Source of the DNA: Triglochin maritima
Taxonomy: Eukaryota; Streptophyta; Magnoliopsida; Alismatales; Juncaginaceae
Reading direction: 5' to 3'
NCBI GenBank assembly: GCA_963682175.1
Contig: OY821774.1
Span: forward strand, 43,104,201 to 43,168,200
Length of the DNA stretch: 64,000 nt
Below the pieces are notes generated by a model, which saw only the letters and a list, made by a program, of their open reading frames with translations, was not told the DNA's origin and did no database searches. The position numbers and the translations under genes are program-made. Below are positions 44,785 through 55,412 of this stretch, one piece after another (the first letter of the stretch is position 1; each line of letters begins with the position of its first letter).

Positions 44785-47312
44785 ATGGCACTCGTTAATG
44801 TGTCCTCACAGCCGGCACATGCCTCAAACGTCCCGCAAGAGAAGATGTATTTTCCTTCCTTCGAAGAAGCCAAAGCATTTTACGTTTCCTATGCCGATTC
44901 CTGTGGTTTTGGTGTGAAGATAAGGCAATCTCATTACGATCGTGGTGTTGTTATACGGGTCACTCTTACTTGCTCCAAGGAGGGTAATGCTCCGGGAAAC
45001 CAAGGTGAAGGTAGACCAAAACATAGGTTATCCGGTAGGGTCTAGTGCACTGCTCGGATCAGGGTCTCCGGAAATCCATCCAGAGGCTACGTAATTAACT
45101 ACGTAGATCTCCAACATAACCACGCCATGCTGTCGGACGACCAGATGCGCTTCCTACGACAAAAACGATCCGTCCCGGATTCCGCCATAGCACGTATTTC
45201 GTGTAATGATGCTGCCGGGATATCGTCTGCCAAGACCATGCAATCTTTTGTGGTCGAAGCCGGAGGTCATGACAAATTGTCTTTCAACGAGCGGGACCTA
45301 AGGTGTTTTGTTTTCTACTTAACTAGGTTGATGTTACCCATTTTGCTTTGTCATAAAAATTGTGTTTTGCAGGAATGTTGTGTACGAGGTTAGAAACCTG
45401 AAGATGGGACCAGGCGATGCCCAAGCTATCCAAAATTATTTCATCAGGATGCAGAAGAATGATTCCCAGTTTTTTTACGTAATGGATATGGACGACGAAG
45501 ACAGACTACGAAACGTGTTCTGGGCCGACAGTCGTTCTCGAGCTGCGTACTCTTACTTTGGTGATGTCATATGTTTCGACACAACCTACATAACCAACAA
45601 GTACGACATGCCTTTTGCCCCATTTGTGGGGGTAAATCACCATTACCAGTCCGTCCTTCTCGGTTGCGCACTCCTCTCTTCCGAGACGACACAAAATTAC
45701 ATTTGGTTGTTCCAAACATGGTTGACGTGCATGAACGGTACGTACTTTGTCTGTCCGGTTTACGTTATTTGTCTGTCCGGTTTACGTTTTATGGCTACCC
45801 ATTTTACGTTGGATGTCTGTCCGGTGTACGTTATTTGTATGTCCGGTTTACGAACACGTCTGTCCGGTTTACGTTAGTTGTCTGTCGGGATTACGTGTTA
45901 TGTCTGTCCGGTTTACGTTGTATGTCTGTCCGGTTTACGTTATTTGACTGTCCGTTTTACGTTTAATGTCTGTCCGGACAACATTTTATGTCTGTCCGGT
46001 TTACGTTTTATGTATGTCCGGATTACCATATGTTTTTATCTGGTTTACGTTATGTGCAGATATAAGCGCCCCGGCGATCATAACAGATCAATGTGGCGCC
46101 CTAACTGCGGCGGTGAGGACTGTGTTCCCTGAAGCGCGGCACAGATTTTGTATATGGCACATAATGAATAAAGCGCCTGTGAAGTTGCCCACGAAGTACC
46201 GGGAGCATACGTTGTTTGAGCTCAAAAACTGTCTATTCGATTCCAAGACTCCGGCTGAATTTCAGCGTAATTGGCAGGGTTTTCTCGATGATTTCGAGTT
46301 CCACGACAATAGTTGGCTCCGATCCATTTATGCAATTCGAGAGTACTGGGTACCTGCATTTGTGCGAGATTGTTTTTTCGCCGGAATGACATCAACCCAG
46401 AGAAGTGAGAGTATGAACGCCTTCTTCGATAAGTACCTCACATCTAGGACGACACTTAAGCAGTTCGTTCAACAATACGAACTCGCACTCCGCCACAAGT
46501 ATGAGAAGGAAGCTCAGTCTGATTTCGATTGTCTTCATAAGGCTCCGCAATTGATTTCGAAATATCCATTCGAGAGGCAATTGAGCGAGTTGTATACGGT
46601 GGGGGTCTTCAAGAAGGTGCAATTAGAAATTGGGAAGATGATGTACTGCGATATCACGGACGAGTTCAATGAGGAGGACACACTCCACTTCAATGTGACT
46701 GAACATGTATTGACACATATGCTCCCATTGTCGAAACGGTTCGCAGTGCAAATTAGAGATGTGAAGTGGTCATGCAATTGCAGAATGTTTGATAACGTCG
46801 CTCTCCTTTGTTGTCACGTTTATGTTGTTATTGCACGACTACGTCCCAACGCGTTGCTCCTCGAGTCTTACATCGTCAACAGATGGAGGAAGGACATCCG
46901 AAGGAGCTATCGAGACAAGTTTTCCCTTCAAAATGGCACGACGGAGAACGATGTGGTTCGTCGCCATGACGACATAATGGGTCGTGCGGTTTGGATCGCC
47001 CAGGCCGCTTTCGTCTCACACGACAGATATCTTCATGCGGTTGAGGCACTTGACTTGCTTAAGGAACGTATGCAACGAGCTGATCCTGGGCTGGAAGGTA
47101 CATCCGTTCTCAATCCGGATAAGACAAGACGGAAAGGCAGACGGCCGAGCAAACGACGGATTTCTTTGTCTGAGAAAATAATTAAAAGTAACGATAGAAG
47201 AATCATCAGGAAGAAGACTTCACTGTCGCTGCACCCAGTCGCACCCAAACCTGGGGATCACGACTTCAATGATTGGGACATGAGTTTGTATTACGAGGGA
47301 GTTCCTCCTTGA
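44785..47312 (+). pseudogene. MURA/FAR1-like MULE transposase with one premature stop
   Basis: Exons 44785-45302, 45373-45737 and 46060-47312, all with GT-AG borders; the phases fit. Exon 1 encodes a FAR1-type DNA-binding domain (FPSFEEAKAFYVSYADSCGF to RFLRQKRSV). Exon 2 holds the first catalytic Asp (ICFDTTY), and exon 3 the second Asp (AIITDQ) and a likely catalytic Glu (QRSESMNAFF). Exon 3 also encodes a SWIM zinc finger (CNC...CCH in WSCNCRMFDNVALLCCHVY) and a basic C-terminus (KGRRPSKRR). The only lesion found is an in-frame TAG at 45043-45045, where the MULE-1 relative has a Glu codon. Length without it would be about 710 residues, normal for the family. The second intron consists almost wholly of a 22-bp minisatellite. 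Confidence 0.88.
45743..46055 (+). repeat. 22-bp minisatellite in intron 2 of the MULE-2 transposase
   Basis: About 14 units of TGTCTGTCCGGTTTACGTTA plus two bases. The array starts five bases after the donor (45738-45739) and reaches to within a few bases of the AG acceptor at 46058-46059, so repeats make up nearly all of the intron. The core GTCTGTCCGG is in the sense direction of the gene. Confidence 0.93.
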
Positions 47313-47370
47313 TTATTGATTTTGTCATTTGTTGCAATTAGTCTATGTAAAACTTCAAACTTATTATTAT

Positions 47371-48250
47371 GTCCGGATTAACTTATATGTCTGTCCGGTT
47401 TACGTTTTATGTCTGTCCGGATTACGTTATTTGTCTGCCCGGATTACGTTTAATGTCTGTCCGGATTACGTTTTAAGTCTGTCCGGATTACGTTATTTGT
47501 CTGTCCGGATTAAGTTATTTGTCTGTCCGGATTACGTTATATGTCTGTCCGGTTAACATTTTATGTCTGTTCGGATTACGTTTTAGGTCTGTCCGGATTA
47601 TGTTATTTGTCTGTCCAGATTACGTTATATGTCTGCCCGGATTACATTTAATGTTTGTCCGGATTACGTTTTAAGTCTGTCCGGATTACGTTATTTGTCT
47701 GTCCGGATTACGTTTTATGTCTGTCCGGATTACGTTATATGTCTGTCCGGTTAACGTTTTATGTCTATCCGGATTATCGTGATTTGTCTGTCCGGATTAC
47801 GTTATTTGTCTGTCCGGTTTATGTTATTTGTCTGTCCGGATTACGTTATATGCCTGTCCGGTTTACCTTTTATGTCTGTCCGGTTTACGTTTTAGGTCTG
47901 TCCGGATTATCGTGATTTGTCTGTCCGTTTTAAGTTATTTATCTGTCCGGATTACGTTCTATGTCTGTCCGGATTACGTTTTAGGTCTGTCTGGATTATC
48001 GTGATTTGTCTGTCCGTTTTAAGTTATTTATCTGTCCGGATTACGTTGTATGTCTGTCCGGTTTACGTTTTATGTCTGTCCGGTTTACGTTCTTTGTCTG
48101 TCCGGATTACCTGATATGGCTGTGTTGTTTACGTTATTTGTCTGTCCGGATTACGTTTTATGTCTGTCTGGATTATGTTATTTGTCTGTCCGGTTTACTT
48201 TTATGTCTGTCCGGATTACGTTTTAGGTCTGTCTGGATTACGTTATTTGT
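47371..48250 (+). repeat. 22-bp minisatellite between the two MULE-2 genes, about 40 units
   Basis: Units of GTCTGTCCGGATTACGTTAT plus two bases with variants (GGTTTACG, GGATTATCGTG). Same core and orientation as the intron array. A higher-order pattern of alternating ATTACGTTATT and ATTACGTTTTA units is visible. Long open frames here (PVYVLCLSGL-like) are products of the repeat, not genes. Confidence 0.95.
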
Positions 48251-48508
48251 TCAAATCATTCAACCCAACACTAATTGTCCATGTATTGTTCCAATCATTC
48301 AACCCAACACTAATCATTCATCCATGTATTGTTTCAATCATTCAACCCAACACTAATCATTCATCAATGTATTGTTCCAATCATTCAACCCAACACTAAT
48401 CATTCATCCATGTATTGTTTCAATCATTCAACCCAACACTAATCATTCATCCATGTATTGTTCCAATCATTCAACCCAACACTAATCATTCATCCATGTA
48501 TTGTTCGT
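48250..48508 (+). repeat. 43-bp tandem repeat, about six units
   Basis: Units of TGTTCCAATCATTCAACCCA continuing ACACTAATCATTCATCCATG, period 43 bp. Nearly identical copies show recent expansion. The array abuts the 22-bp array and lies in the presumed 3' regions of both convergent genes. Confidence 0.92.
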
Positions 48509-48640
48509 AACAACAGTATAAAAATTTGAACATGTATAAGCTATAAAAAACAATGGTTTATGTAACTATTAGTTGTGTAAAGTAAAACAAGTATTTTTGG
48601 CCGATTATTGTTGACCGCACACCCCAGAGTCTTCAAGTAA

Positions 48641-51600
48641 CTAGTTAGTCAATTCGTCACTCACACGGTGGATAACCTTGGTCTGCTTCGGCTTCGTCAG
48701 ATCAACATTCACCATCAAACACTTGATCCAGTACAAAACGTGTGTCCCGCAGTCGTTACTCCCGGCTAGCTGTCGTTGGCTAGCCTTCCTCTCAACTATC
48801 AGCGGCCAATCGACCTTCAACAACTCTCGCCAAAATTCCATCAACTGAAATGCTGTGCATTCATGAATTCCGAGACACCGGGAAGGATCTTCACATTTTC
48901 CCAGCGAACGGGACATACTGTTGTACTGAATGAACTGTGATCTCGGTCCGTGGGCAACGAACAGAGTCCAGTGGCCAGACTTCCAGCATGGTTGTGCAAT
49001 GATGGTCTCCGCCGCATTTAGTCCAACAATTTTGGGTAGTAGACAGTCTTCCATTATATCTTCTCCCTGTCCTTCCACAATTCTTCCCGATTCAAAGGTT
49101 GATATGCAAACAACCTTTTGCGGCCCTCCTCTTCTGACCAGGACCTCGATTAGGGCGTCCATGGTTTCGTTGCTGAATTCCGATTTTGGTGTTATTATTT
49201 CCTTGAGATGTTCACCGGTTATATTGCAGAGGTCCCCCCTCTAGATCACCTCTTTTTTGTCGCGTTCGGGAGCCGTGAGATTCAATAAACGTTGTACCTC
49301 ATCAGGTTTCAACGATCTCAAGGCGGTTACATCCAGATCAGGTCTCGTCGAGGAGACATGGGCGACTATAACATCTTTGGCGGCTTCTTCGGCCCCCTCT
49401 ATCTCTTTGTTGGCTTCTGCGGCCTTCTTCTCTACACCCTCTTGGCCAGATTTCCTGTACGCTTCGGTTCTATCTTCTGTGCGCAAGCGTGGTCTTTTGG
49501 TCTGGAATTTTGTTGGGTGCATTTCCCTCTCCCTATTCCTCTTCCTCTCTTCATCCCTCCTCTGTCGTTCCTCCTCCTCCTTCCTCGTTTTCTCTTCCTC
49601 ATTCCTCTTCCTCTCTTCCTCCTCCCTCTTCAAGTTAATCCTCTTTTCCTCTTCCTCCTTCCTCTTCCGTTCCTCCTCCTCCTTCCACTCTTCCTCCTCT
49701 TTCTTCTTCTTAATCCTCTCTTCCTCTTGCGCCATCTTCCGTTCCTCCTCCTTCCTCATCCTCTCTTCCTCATTCCTCTGCCTCTCTTCTTCCTCATCCT
49801 AGCTTCCTCTTCCTCATTCCTCTTCCGTTCCTCCTCCTCCGTCCTCGTCCTCTTTTCCTCATTCCTCTTCCTCCTCCCTCTTCTTCCTCTCTTCCTTCTC
49901 CATCATCTTCCTGTTTTCCTCCTCCCTCTTCTTCCTCTCTTCCTTCTCCCTCCTCTTCCTCTCTTCCTCATCCCTCTTCTTCCTCTCTTCCTTCTCCCTC
50001 CTCTTCCTGTCTTCCTCATCCCTCTTCTTCCTCTCTTCCTTCTCCCTCCTCTTCATGTCTTCCTCCTCCCTCTTCTTCCTCTCTTCCTTCTCCCTCCTCT
50101 TCCTCTCTTCCTCCTCCCTCTTCTTCCTCTCCTCCTCCTCCTTCCTCGTCTTCTCTTCCTCCTCCCTCGTCTTCCTCTCCTCCTCCTCCTTCCTCGTCTT
50201 CTCTTCCTCCTCCCTCCTCTTCTTCTCTTCCTCATCCCTCATCTTCCTCTCCTCCTCCTCCTTCCTCGTCTTCTCTTCTTCCTCCCTCATCTTCCTCTCT
50301 TCCTCCTCCCTCCTATTCCTCTCTTCCTCCTCCCTCTTCCTCTCTTCCTCCTTCCCACGGAGTCCTTCAAGACCGATTTTGTGTCTCAGCCTCCGACACT
50401 CCTCTTGAGAGATCCTCAGTTCTTCCTCCAGTCTGTTAATTTTTTCGGTCGCCTGCCTAAGGGCTGCTTCGGCTTGCAGCCAATTCGTCTTAACCTCACT
50501 CAGTTCCAACTCTTGTAGCAGTGGGTCACATGGAATGCTGCATTCACTAAGTTGTACCCTTGGTAGAGTGGATGTTGAAGGTGTATCCTTAGAGGCGACC
50601 TTTTGTGCGGGAGTTGCTTTTGGAGGAGGAATTTGATCCTCTATCATCAGTTCATGCTCCCTTTCGCTGAGTGTCGGAGTGCCCTTCAACTCAAATTTGG
50701 CCCAATAAATCCCATGCAAGTTGATGCCGCGTTCCTCCCATTTCCTCAGGATTAGACGTCTCCCAAACATTTCTGTCCAACATTTGAACCGTGGAAATGC
50801 TGAACTGGGATCCCCCAATTTGAACTTCTCGCAAAGCCACACCTGCAAATAACAATGAGTTAGGAGAGACATAAATCAATAAATAAATAAATAAATAACA
50901 ATTATTCCGGACAGACACAACACTTATTCCGGACAGACTCATGACTTCTTCCGGACAGACACAACACTTATTCCGGACAGACACAACACTTATTCCGGAC
51001 AGACACAACACTTATTCCGGACACACAGAACACGTATTCCGGACAAACACATCACTTATTCCGGACAGACACAACACGTATTTCAGACAGACAGAACACG
51101 TATTCCGGACAGACACAACACTTATTCCGGACAGACAAATCACTTATTCCGGACAGACACAACACTTATTCCGGACAGACTCATGAATTATTCCGGACAG
51201 ACACAACACTTCTTCCGGACACACAGAACACGTATTCCGGACAGACACAACACTTATTCCGGACAAACACAACACGTATTCCGGACAGACACAACACTTA
51301 TTCCGGACAAACACAACACGTATTCCGGACAGACACAACACGTTTTCCGGACAGACACAACCCTTATTCCGGACAGACACAATACTTATTCCAGACAAAC
51401 ACAACACTACTACCGGACCAAGTTACTTACTTGTAATATGGCAACGCATCCAGACACGCAACCCTGCTTCAGAGTGAAGTTCTCAGTCAATCTCCTCCTC
51501 GACAGGTCCCTTTTGGCTTCCTCCAGACCCCTAACCAAACAAGCGTGAACTGCATTTGCCCACACATATCTCTTGAGGCGCTTGAGGTTCTTCAGGTGCC

Positions 51601-52194
51601 TCGTGTACCACGCTTTAGTTCGCAGGGTTCCATCGAAGAACAAAAAATGATTGAAGATCATACAAATAAGGAGACAGACGTGCTCCTCCTTGTCGCCCAT
51701 CGCACTCGTGGCAGTAAGATGACCCAGTAGTTGAGTGTTGTCGAGGTTAACCCCGTCTCGCTTCTCTACGTACATGGGTTCCATATCAACTCTCAGCTCA
51801 TGCACTCTTAGCCCCAGTATCAGGGCGACGTCTTCTACCGTAAATGGGACGACCCCAGTTGCTATTCTCAACCCGACCTCATTGACGTCGAAGTGTTCGA
51901 CGAACCAACCCACGATCTCATTATCAGTTGTCATGTGAGGAAAAGTGAGGAAGTGACCGAAAGGCGTCTCTTTGAAAACCTTCTCCTCCTCCCCCTTCAT
52001 CCGACTGAACTGCCAGTGAATAGCCGTCAAACCGCACTTAGTTTTGCGGAAGTAGTACGTGCTTCCCTGAAACAAAAATATATATTAAAAGTCGATGTTG
52101 AACCCTAAAATCATCAAAAAACACAACCGGGTTGACGACAGACCTGCGCTAGAATTTCAGGAGCAATGGAGGTTTCAGGGACAGAAGAATCCAT
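48641..52194 (-). pseudogene. Plant mobile domain - coiled coil - Ulp1-like (C48) protease fusion carried by MULE-2
   Basis: Exon 1 (52144-52194, MDSSVPETSIAPEILAQ), exon 2 (51431-52066) and exon 3 (48641-50842) have GT-AG borders on the minus strand. Exon 2 and the start of exon 3 form a plant mobile domain (VEDVALILGLRVHELRVD; VWLCEKFKLGD). Then follow some 300 residues of Glu/Lys/Arg repeats, an expected long coiled coil, and a C-terminal Ulp1-like peptidase with GHWTLF (His), QYNSM (Asn where Asp is usual), and QLAGSNDCG (oxyanion Gln and catalytic Cys). Lesions: the coiled-coil frame is lost and regained between about 49860 and 49760, and a TAG stands at 49241-49243 just before the protease. 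Ulp1-like genes are known passengers of some plant MULEs; mobile-domain proteins are also found in transposons. Confidence 0.85.
50905..51420 (-). repeat. 22-bp minisatellite in intron 2 of the mobile-domain/Ulp1 gene
   Basis: About 23 units which on the + strand read ATTCCGGACAGACACAACAC plus two bases. On the sense strand of the gene the unit is GTCTGTCCGGAATAAGTGTT plus two bases. It shares the ten-base core GTCTGTCCGG with the two other arrays of the element but has a different tail. It fills almost all of the intron (50843-51430). Confidence 0.95.
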
Positions 52195-52454
52195 TTTCGC
52201 CTTCTCTGGTTTTTTCTTCGACTCGAAATGGGACGACGGTTTTTGGATGGGACGAGGAAATGAGGAAAGGGCCAATTAGGAAACTGGACAGACAGATACT
52301 CGAATGCTCTACAGACTCTACTGGTGTACGTGAAGTGTAACCGTCTAATCGTGATTTGGGGAAATGAACCGTTCCACCCAACCAGCCGTCTTTTTTTTCA
52401 AAAAAATCAAGCCCGCGCAGAAGATATAGCTGACTGGACGCTGACTCATCAAAT

Positions 52455-52510
52455 CGAAGCTCGTCCACGTAAGGCGCGTCACGGACGCGCGCGTCCGTCT
52501 ATCACGGCCC
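52455..52510 (-). repeat. Right terminal inverted repeat of MULE-2
   Basis: Contains CCACGTAAGGCGCGTCACGG and ACGCGCGCGTCCGTC. Followed by the TSD TATTCATAA at 52511-52519. Confidence 0.75.
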
Positions 52511-52519
52511 TATTCATAA

Positions 52520-54287
52520 ACCCTGCTACCTGCTTGCCAACCTTCGCTGGACATAATTCGAAAATATATGGACGTAGCTGCAAAAAGGGAAACAGTAAAG
52601 ATAAACTGACGCAAGTGGAAAATTGTGAATATTCTAGCCATTGACAATAAGTGTCCGTTCCACGTTTGATGCTATTTTTGGCATTTCTGGGAGTTTATGA
52701 TTTATGTCTTTGTGAGCTCGAATTTCTTTTGGTTTTGGTTTCTTTCTAATTCTAGAAAAAATAGTAGGATTTATATTTTCTGTTTAGTGTTTCCCCGGAA
52801 TTTCAGTTAAGTTAAGATAATTTTTTCTAGAAATTTATTATTTTCCTCTTTGCACAATTCACCGTGCTTAACGACCTAATCCTATCTCCAAAAGCAACGT
52901 CCGTTGCTTAAAGAAAGCAAAAATTGATATCCACCATAAAGAGTACGAAAGTATTTATTCTGTGAAGTAAATTGAGTAACTAAGATTATTAATACTAATT
53001 AATGCCGAAATAGGAAATTTTAATTGTGTATTGCCTTTTAATGACTTTTAATAATTTCCTAGCTTTTTTTTATAGCATTCCATATATGATTACTAGTATG
53101 GTCTCATACTTATAAGTTCTTTGAAAAACTTACAATCATATCTTTGAAAAATGCTAGAGAATAGTCTCACGTCAATTATTTTTTAGATTTTCTCATATGT
53201 TAGTTGTAGAGTTCAATCCACTCTCATCAATTGTGTAAAATGCAAACTAACAACTTGTGTAAACTTGGTTTTAAATAATAATAAAACTTATATAAGTTAT
53301 CAAAAGACCCCACCGTGATAAGTACTTAATGACACGACAAATTGTGTTTTTCCGGCTAATGGACCGATCAATTTCAATTGTAACTATAACGCCTACTTAT
53401 TGTTTTCTTATGATTCGTGACTACTGTTGTTGAGTTTGGGTTAGGCTCATGAATAACTTAATTGAGTAAATCCAATGTTGAGTTGAAAATGAAAACTATT
53501 GCCCAATGTGTAATGTGTTCATCTCATTTTTAGTCCAACATTGTTAATCTAAAATGTTGGAGTATATTGATAAATATCATATTCACTTGACCATTTGTAA
53601 GTGGTAAGAGCAGTTTTTCTAAATTAGTTTTCTATTTTGTATGAAGTTTTATTCTTGGTCTAAAGGTATTTATCTTTTAGAGCAACTGTAGTAATGATTT
53701 TTATAAAAAAAGATTATCACAATTTTCTTTATTTTACACGTCAATTTTTTCAATTCATGGTATTTATTCACAATCTCTTTCTCTTTCATCTTCTCAACCA
53801 CTATCTATATAAAAAGATTCTATTGCCAAATCAATTGTATTATTTCCTCCAAATCATTTCTTATATTTTACAAATAAATAAATAAATAAAATTGTTGAAC
53901 AAACACTTGTAAAATCATTAAGAGATTTGTAGATATGAATATAATTGTTTCAAACTCGGTAGTTGTTCAATTTAAGTTAACCACTAAAGTCTAAATGTTT
54001 CAAAACTGCAATAATAATATATGGGTGTCTATTAGTAGAAATAAAAAGATGATTTTTAAATGATTTCCTTACAATTTTATTATTAATTTGTAAATTATCT
54101 GTAATAAAAATAGCAACATTTATATTCTTTCTCCCTCGATTTCTCGCTCTTAGTCTTAATTACCATTTTACAAAATAAAAGTAGCCCCCGTTAAAATAAA
54201 ATAAAAAACATAAAAATAAGTGGGAGAGACACATGTCTCCCCCACGTTACAAGCTCCAAATCCACGTTGGGGAGTGTAAGCGCACAA
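52520..54287. other. AT-rich intergenic stretch, no gene
   Basis: No coding region, RNA gene or bounded element could be supported in this 1.77-kb stretch. It is rich in A/T runs and short open frames without homology. Confidence 0.5.
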
Positions 54288-54296
54288 TTAATTATC

Positions 54297-55401
54297 TGAA
54301 TTGTTATTCGTCGTCCTAAAACTACTTAAATCGTCCCCAACAGATTACCATTTTGCCTTTCTCTCATTTCTACTGCTATAACGCGACATTTTACCCTCCT
54401 ATCACACATCTCTCTTCATCTTCCTCTTATAATCATAAAAAATAATGTTTTGGAGGTCAGTAATGAGCCAACGGACGCCCCAGTGTACTCGAATCTGGTA
54501 AAATATCTAACATCTTTTTAATAAAATAATAATAATAAATAATAAAAAATTACGGGCGTCCGACAGAGCCGCCCTCACGTGGGGGGGGGGGGGGGCGTGT
54601 GGCTAAGACGCCTCCCCCATGGGGAACACGTTTTACCCAGACGCCCCACCCATGGGGGAGGCGTCTTAGCCAGACGCCTCTCTCCTACGCGGGGCGGCTC
54701 CGTCGGACGTCCGTAATTTTTTTTTATTTTTATTTTTTTAAAAGATAATTGATTATAAATTTAGATAATTGTTAAATTAATTAATTAATAAGTTAATAAT
54801 TACTATATTCGGATGACCGATACCCCTTCGGTACACCGAAAATTCAAAAATTTCCAGATTTAACAATTTCAAAATCCAAAACGACATGTCGAGGTGGTAT
54901 TTGTAAGTCAGGATGTTTTACCGCTGGGGGATTTTGGATCTTAAAAAATGTTGGATCTGGAATTTTTTTGAATCTTCATCACTTGCAAAAAACTCATTGT
55001 AATCCGACCGGTTACCACCGAAAACTTGCAAAGAAACGTCAAATAATTTGAGATAACACACCGTATAATTTTAATTTGACAAAAAAATTAAAAAAAACGG
55101 GACGTCTGGCTAAGACGCCTCAACCATAGTTGAGGCGTCTTAGCCAGACGCCTCCACGATGGTACAAGCGTCTTAGCCAGACGCCCGAGTCCGAAAAAAA
55201 AATCCGCCTCCGTTACTTCGCCTGATATAGGTGTTTCGCCAGACATTTTCGTGGTGTTGGTATTAGGAATGTTAGTAAAACTGAGTCAAAAATCTTGTTT
55301 AAAGACACTGGACGATATGGGTATTAAATATATTGTTAAGAGCAATTTGGTAATTTCAAGAGACGATTTAAGTAATTTTGGGACGACGTTTAATAGTTCC
55401 C
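54297..55401. mobile_element. MULE-like non-autonomous element with GC-rich palindromes
   Basis: The direct repeat TTAATTATCTG occurs on both sides (54288-54298 and 55402-55412). Inside, the ends are imperfect inverted repeats sharing CGTCGTCC, ACTTAAATCGTC and ATTACCA over about 80 bp. The TSD, 9 bp or slightly more, suggests Mutator-like. Two interior blocks (54555-54715 and 55100-55190) hold inverted copies of GGCTAAGACGCCTC / GAGGCGTCTTAGCC and a 15-G run. No gene. The element ends about 300 bp upstream of the chaperonin TATA box. Confidence 0.7.
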
Positions 55402-55412
55402 TTAATTATCTG

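Larger units (their letters stand above)
44248..52510. mobile_element. MULE-2, full-length Mutator-like element with two convergent genes, 8263 bp
   Basis: Starts GGAAAATATTTAGTAGACGC. The right end reverse-complemented starts GGGCCGTGATAGACGG and shares GACGCGC, the CACGGACGC/CGTGACGC region and TTACGTGG with the left. Perfect 9-bp TSD TATTCATAA (44239-44247 and 52511-52519). Inside, a MURA/FAR1-like transposase gene reads rightward and a plant-mobile-domain/coiled-coil/Ulp1 gene reads leftward, ending tail to tail around 47.3-48.6 kb with tandem repeats between. Coding lesions are few, so the element was probably active in the recent past. Confidence 0.93.

Noticed and set aside
47329..48399. 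Repetitive frames of the type PVYVLCLSGL across the 22-bp and 43-bp arrays
   Set aside because: Products of tandem repeats between two convergent genes. The parallel stretch inside the transposase intron is spliced out by good GT-AG borders.
49292..50518. A 408-residue Leu/Phe/Pro-rich frame on the plus strand
   Set aside because: It is the antisense of the Glu/Lys/Arg coiled-coil exon of the mobile-domain/Ulp1 gene, whose sense strand has recognisable domains on both sides.
50905..51420. Repeat-spacer look similar to a CRISPR array
   Set aside because: Repeat plus tail form one 22-bp unit without unique spacers; the setting is a plant transposon intron with no cas genes.
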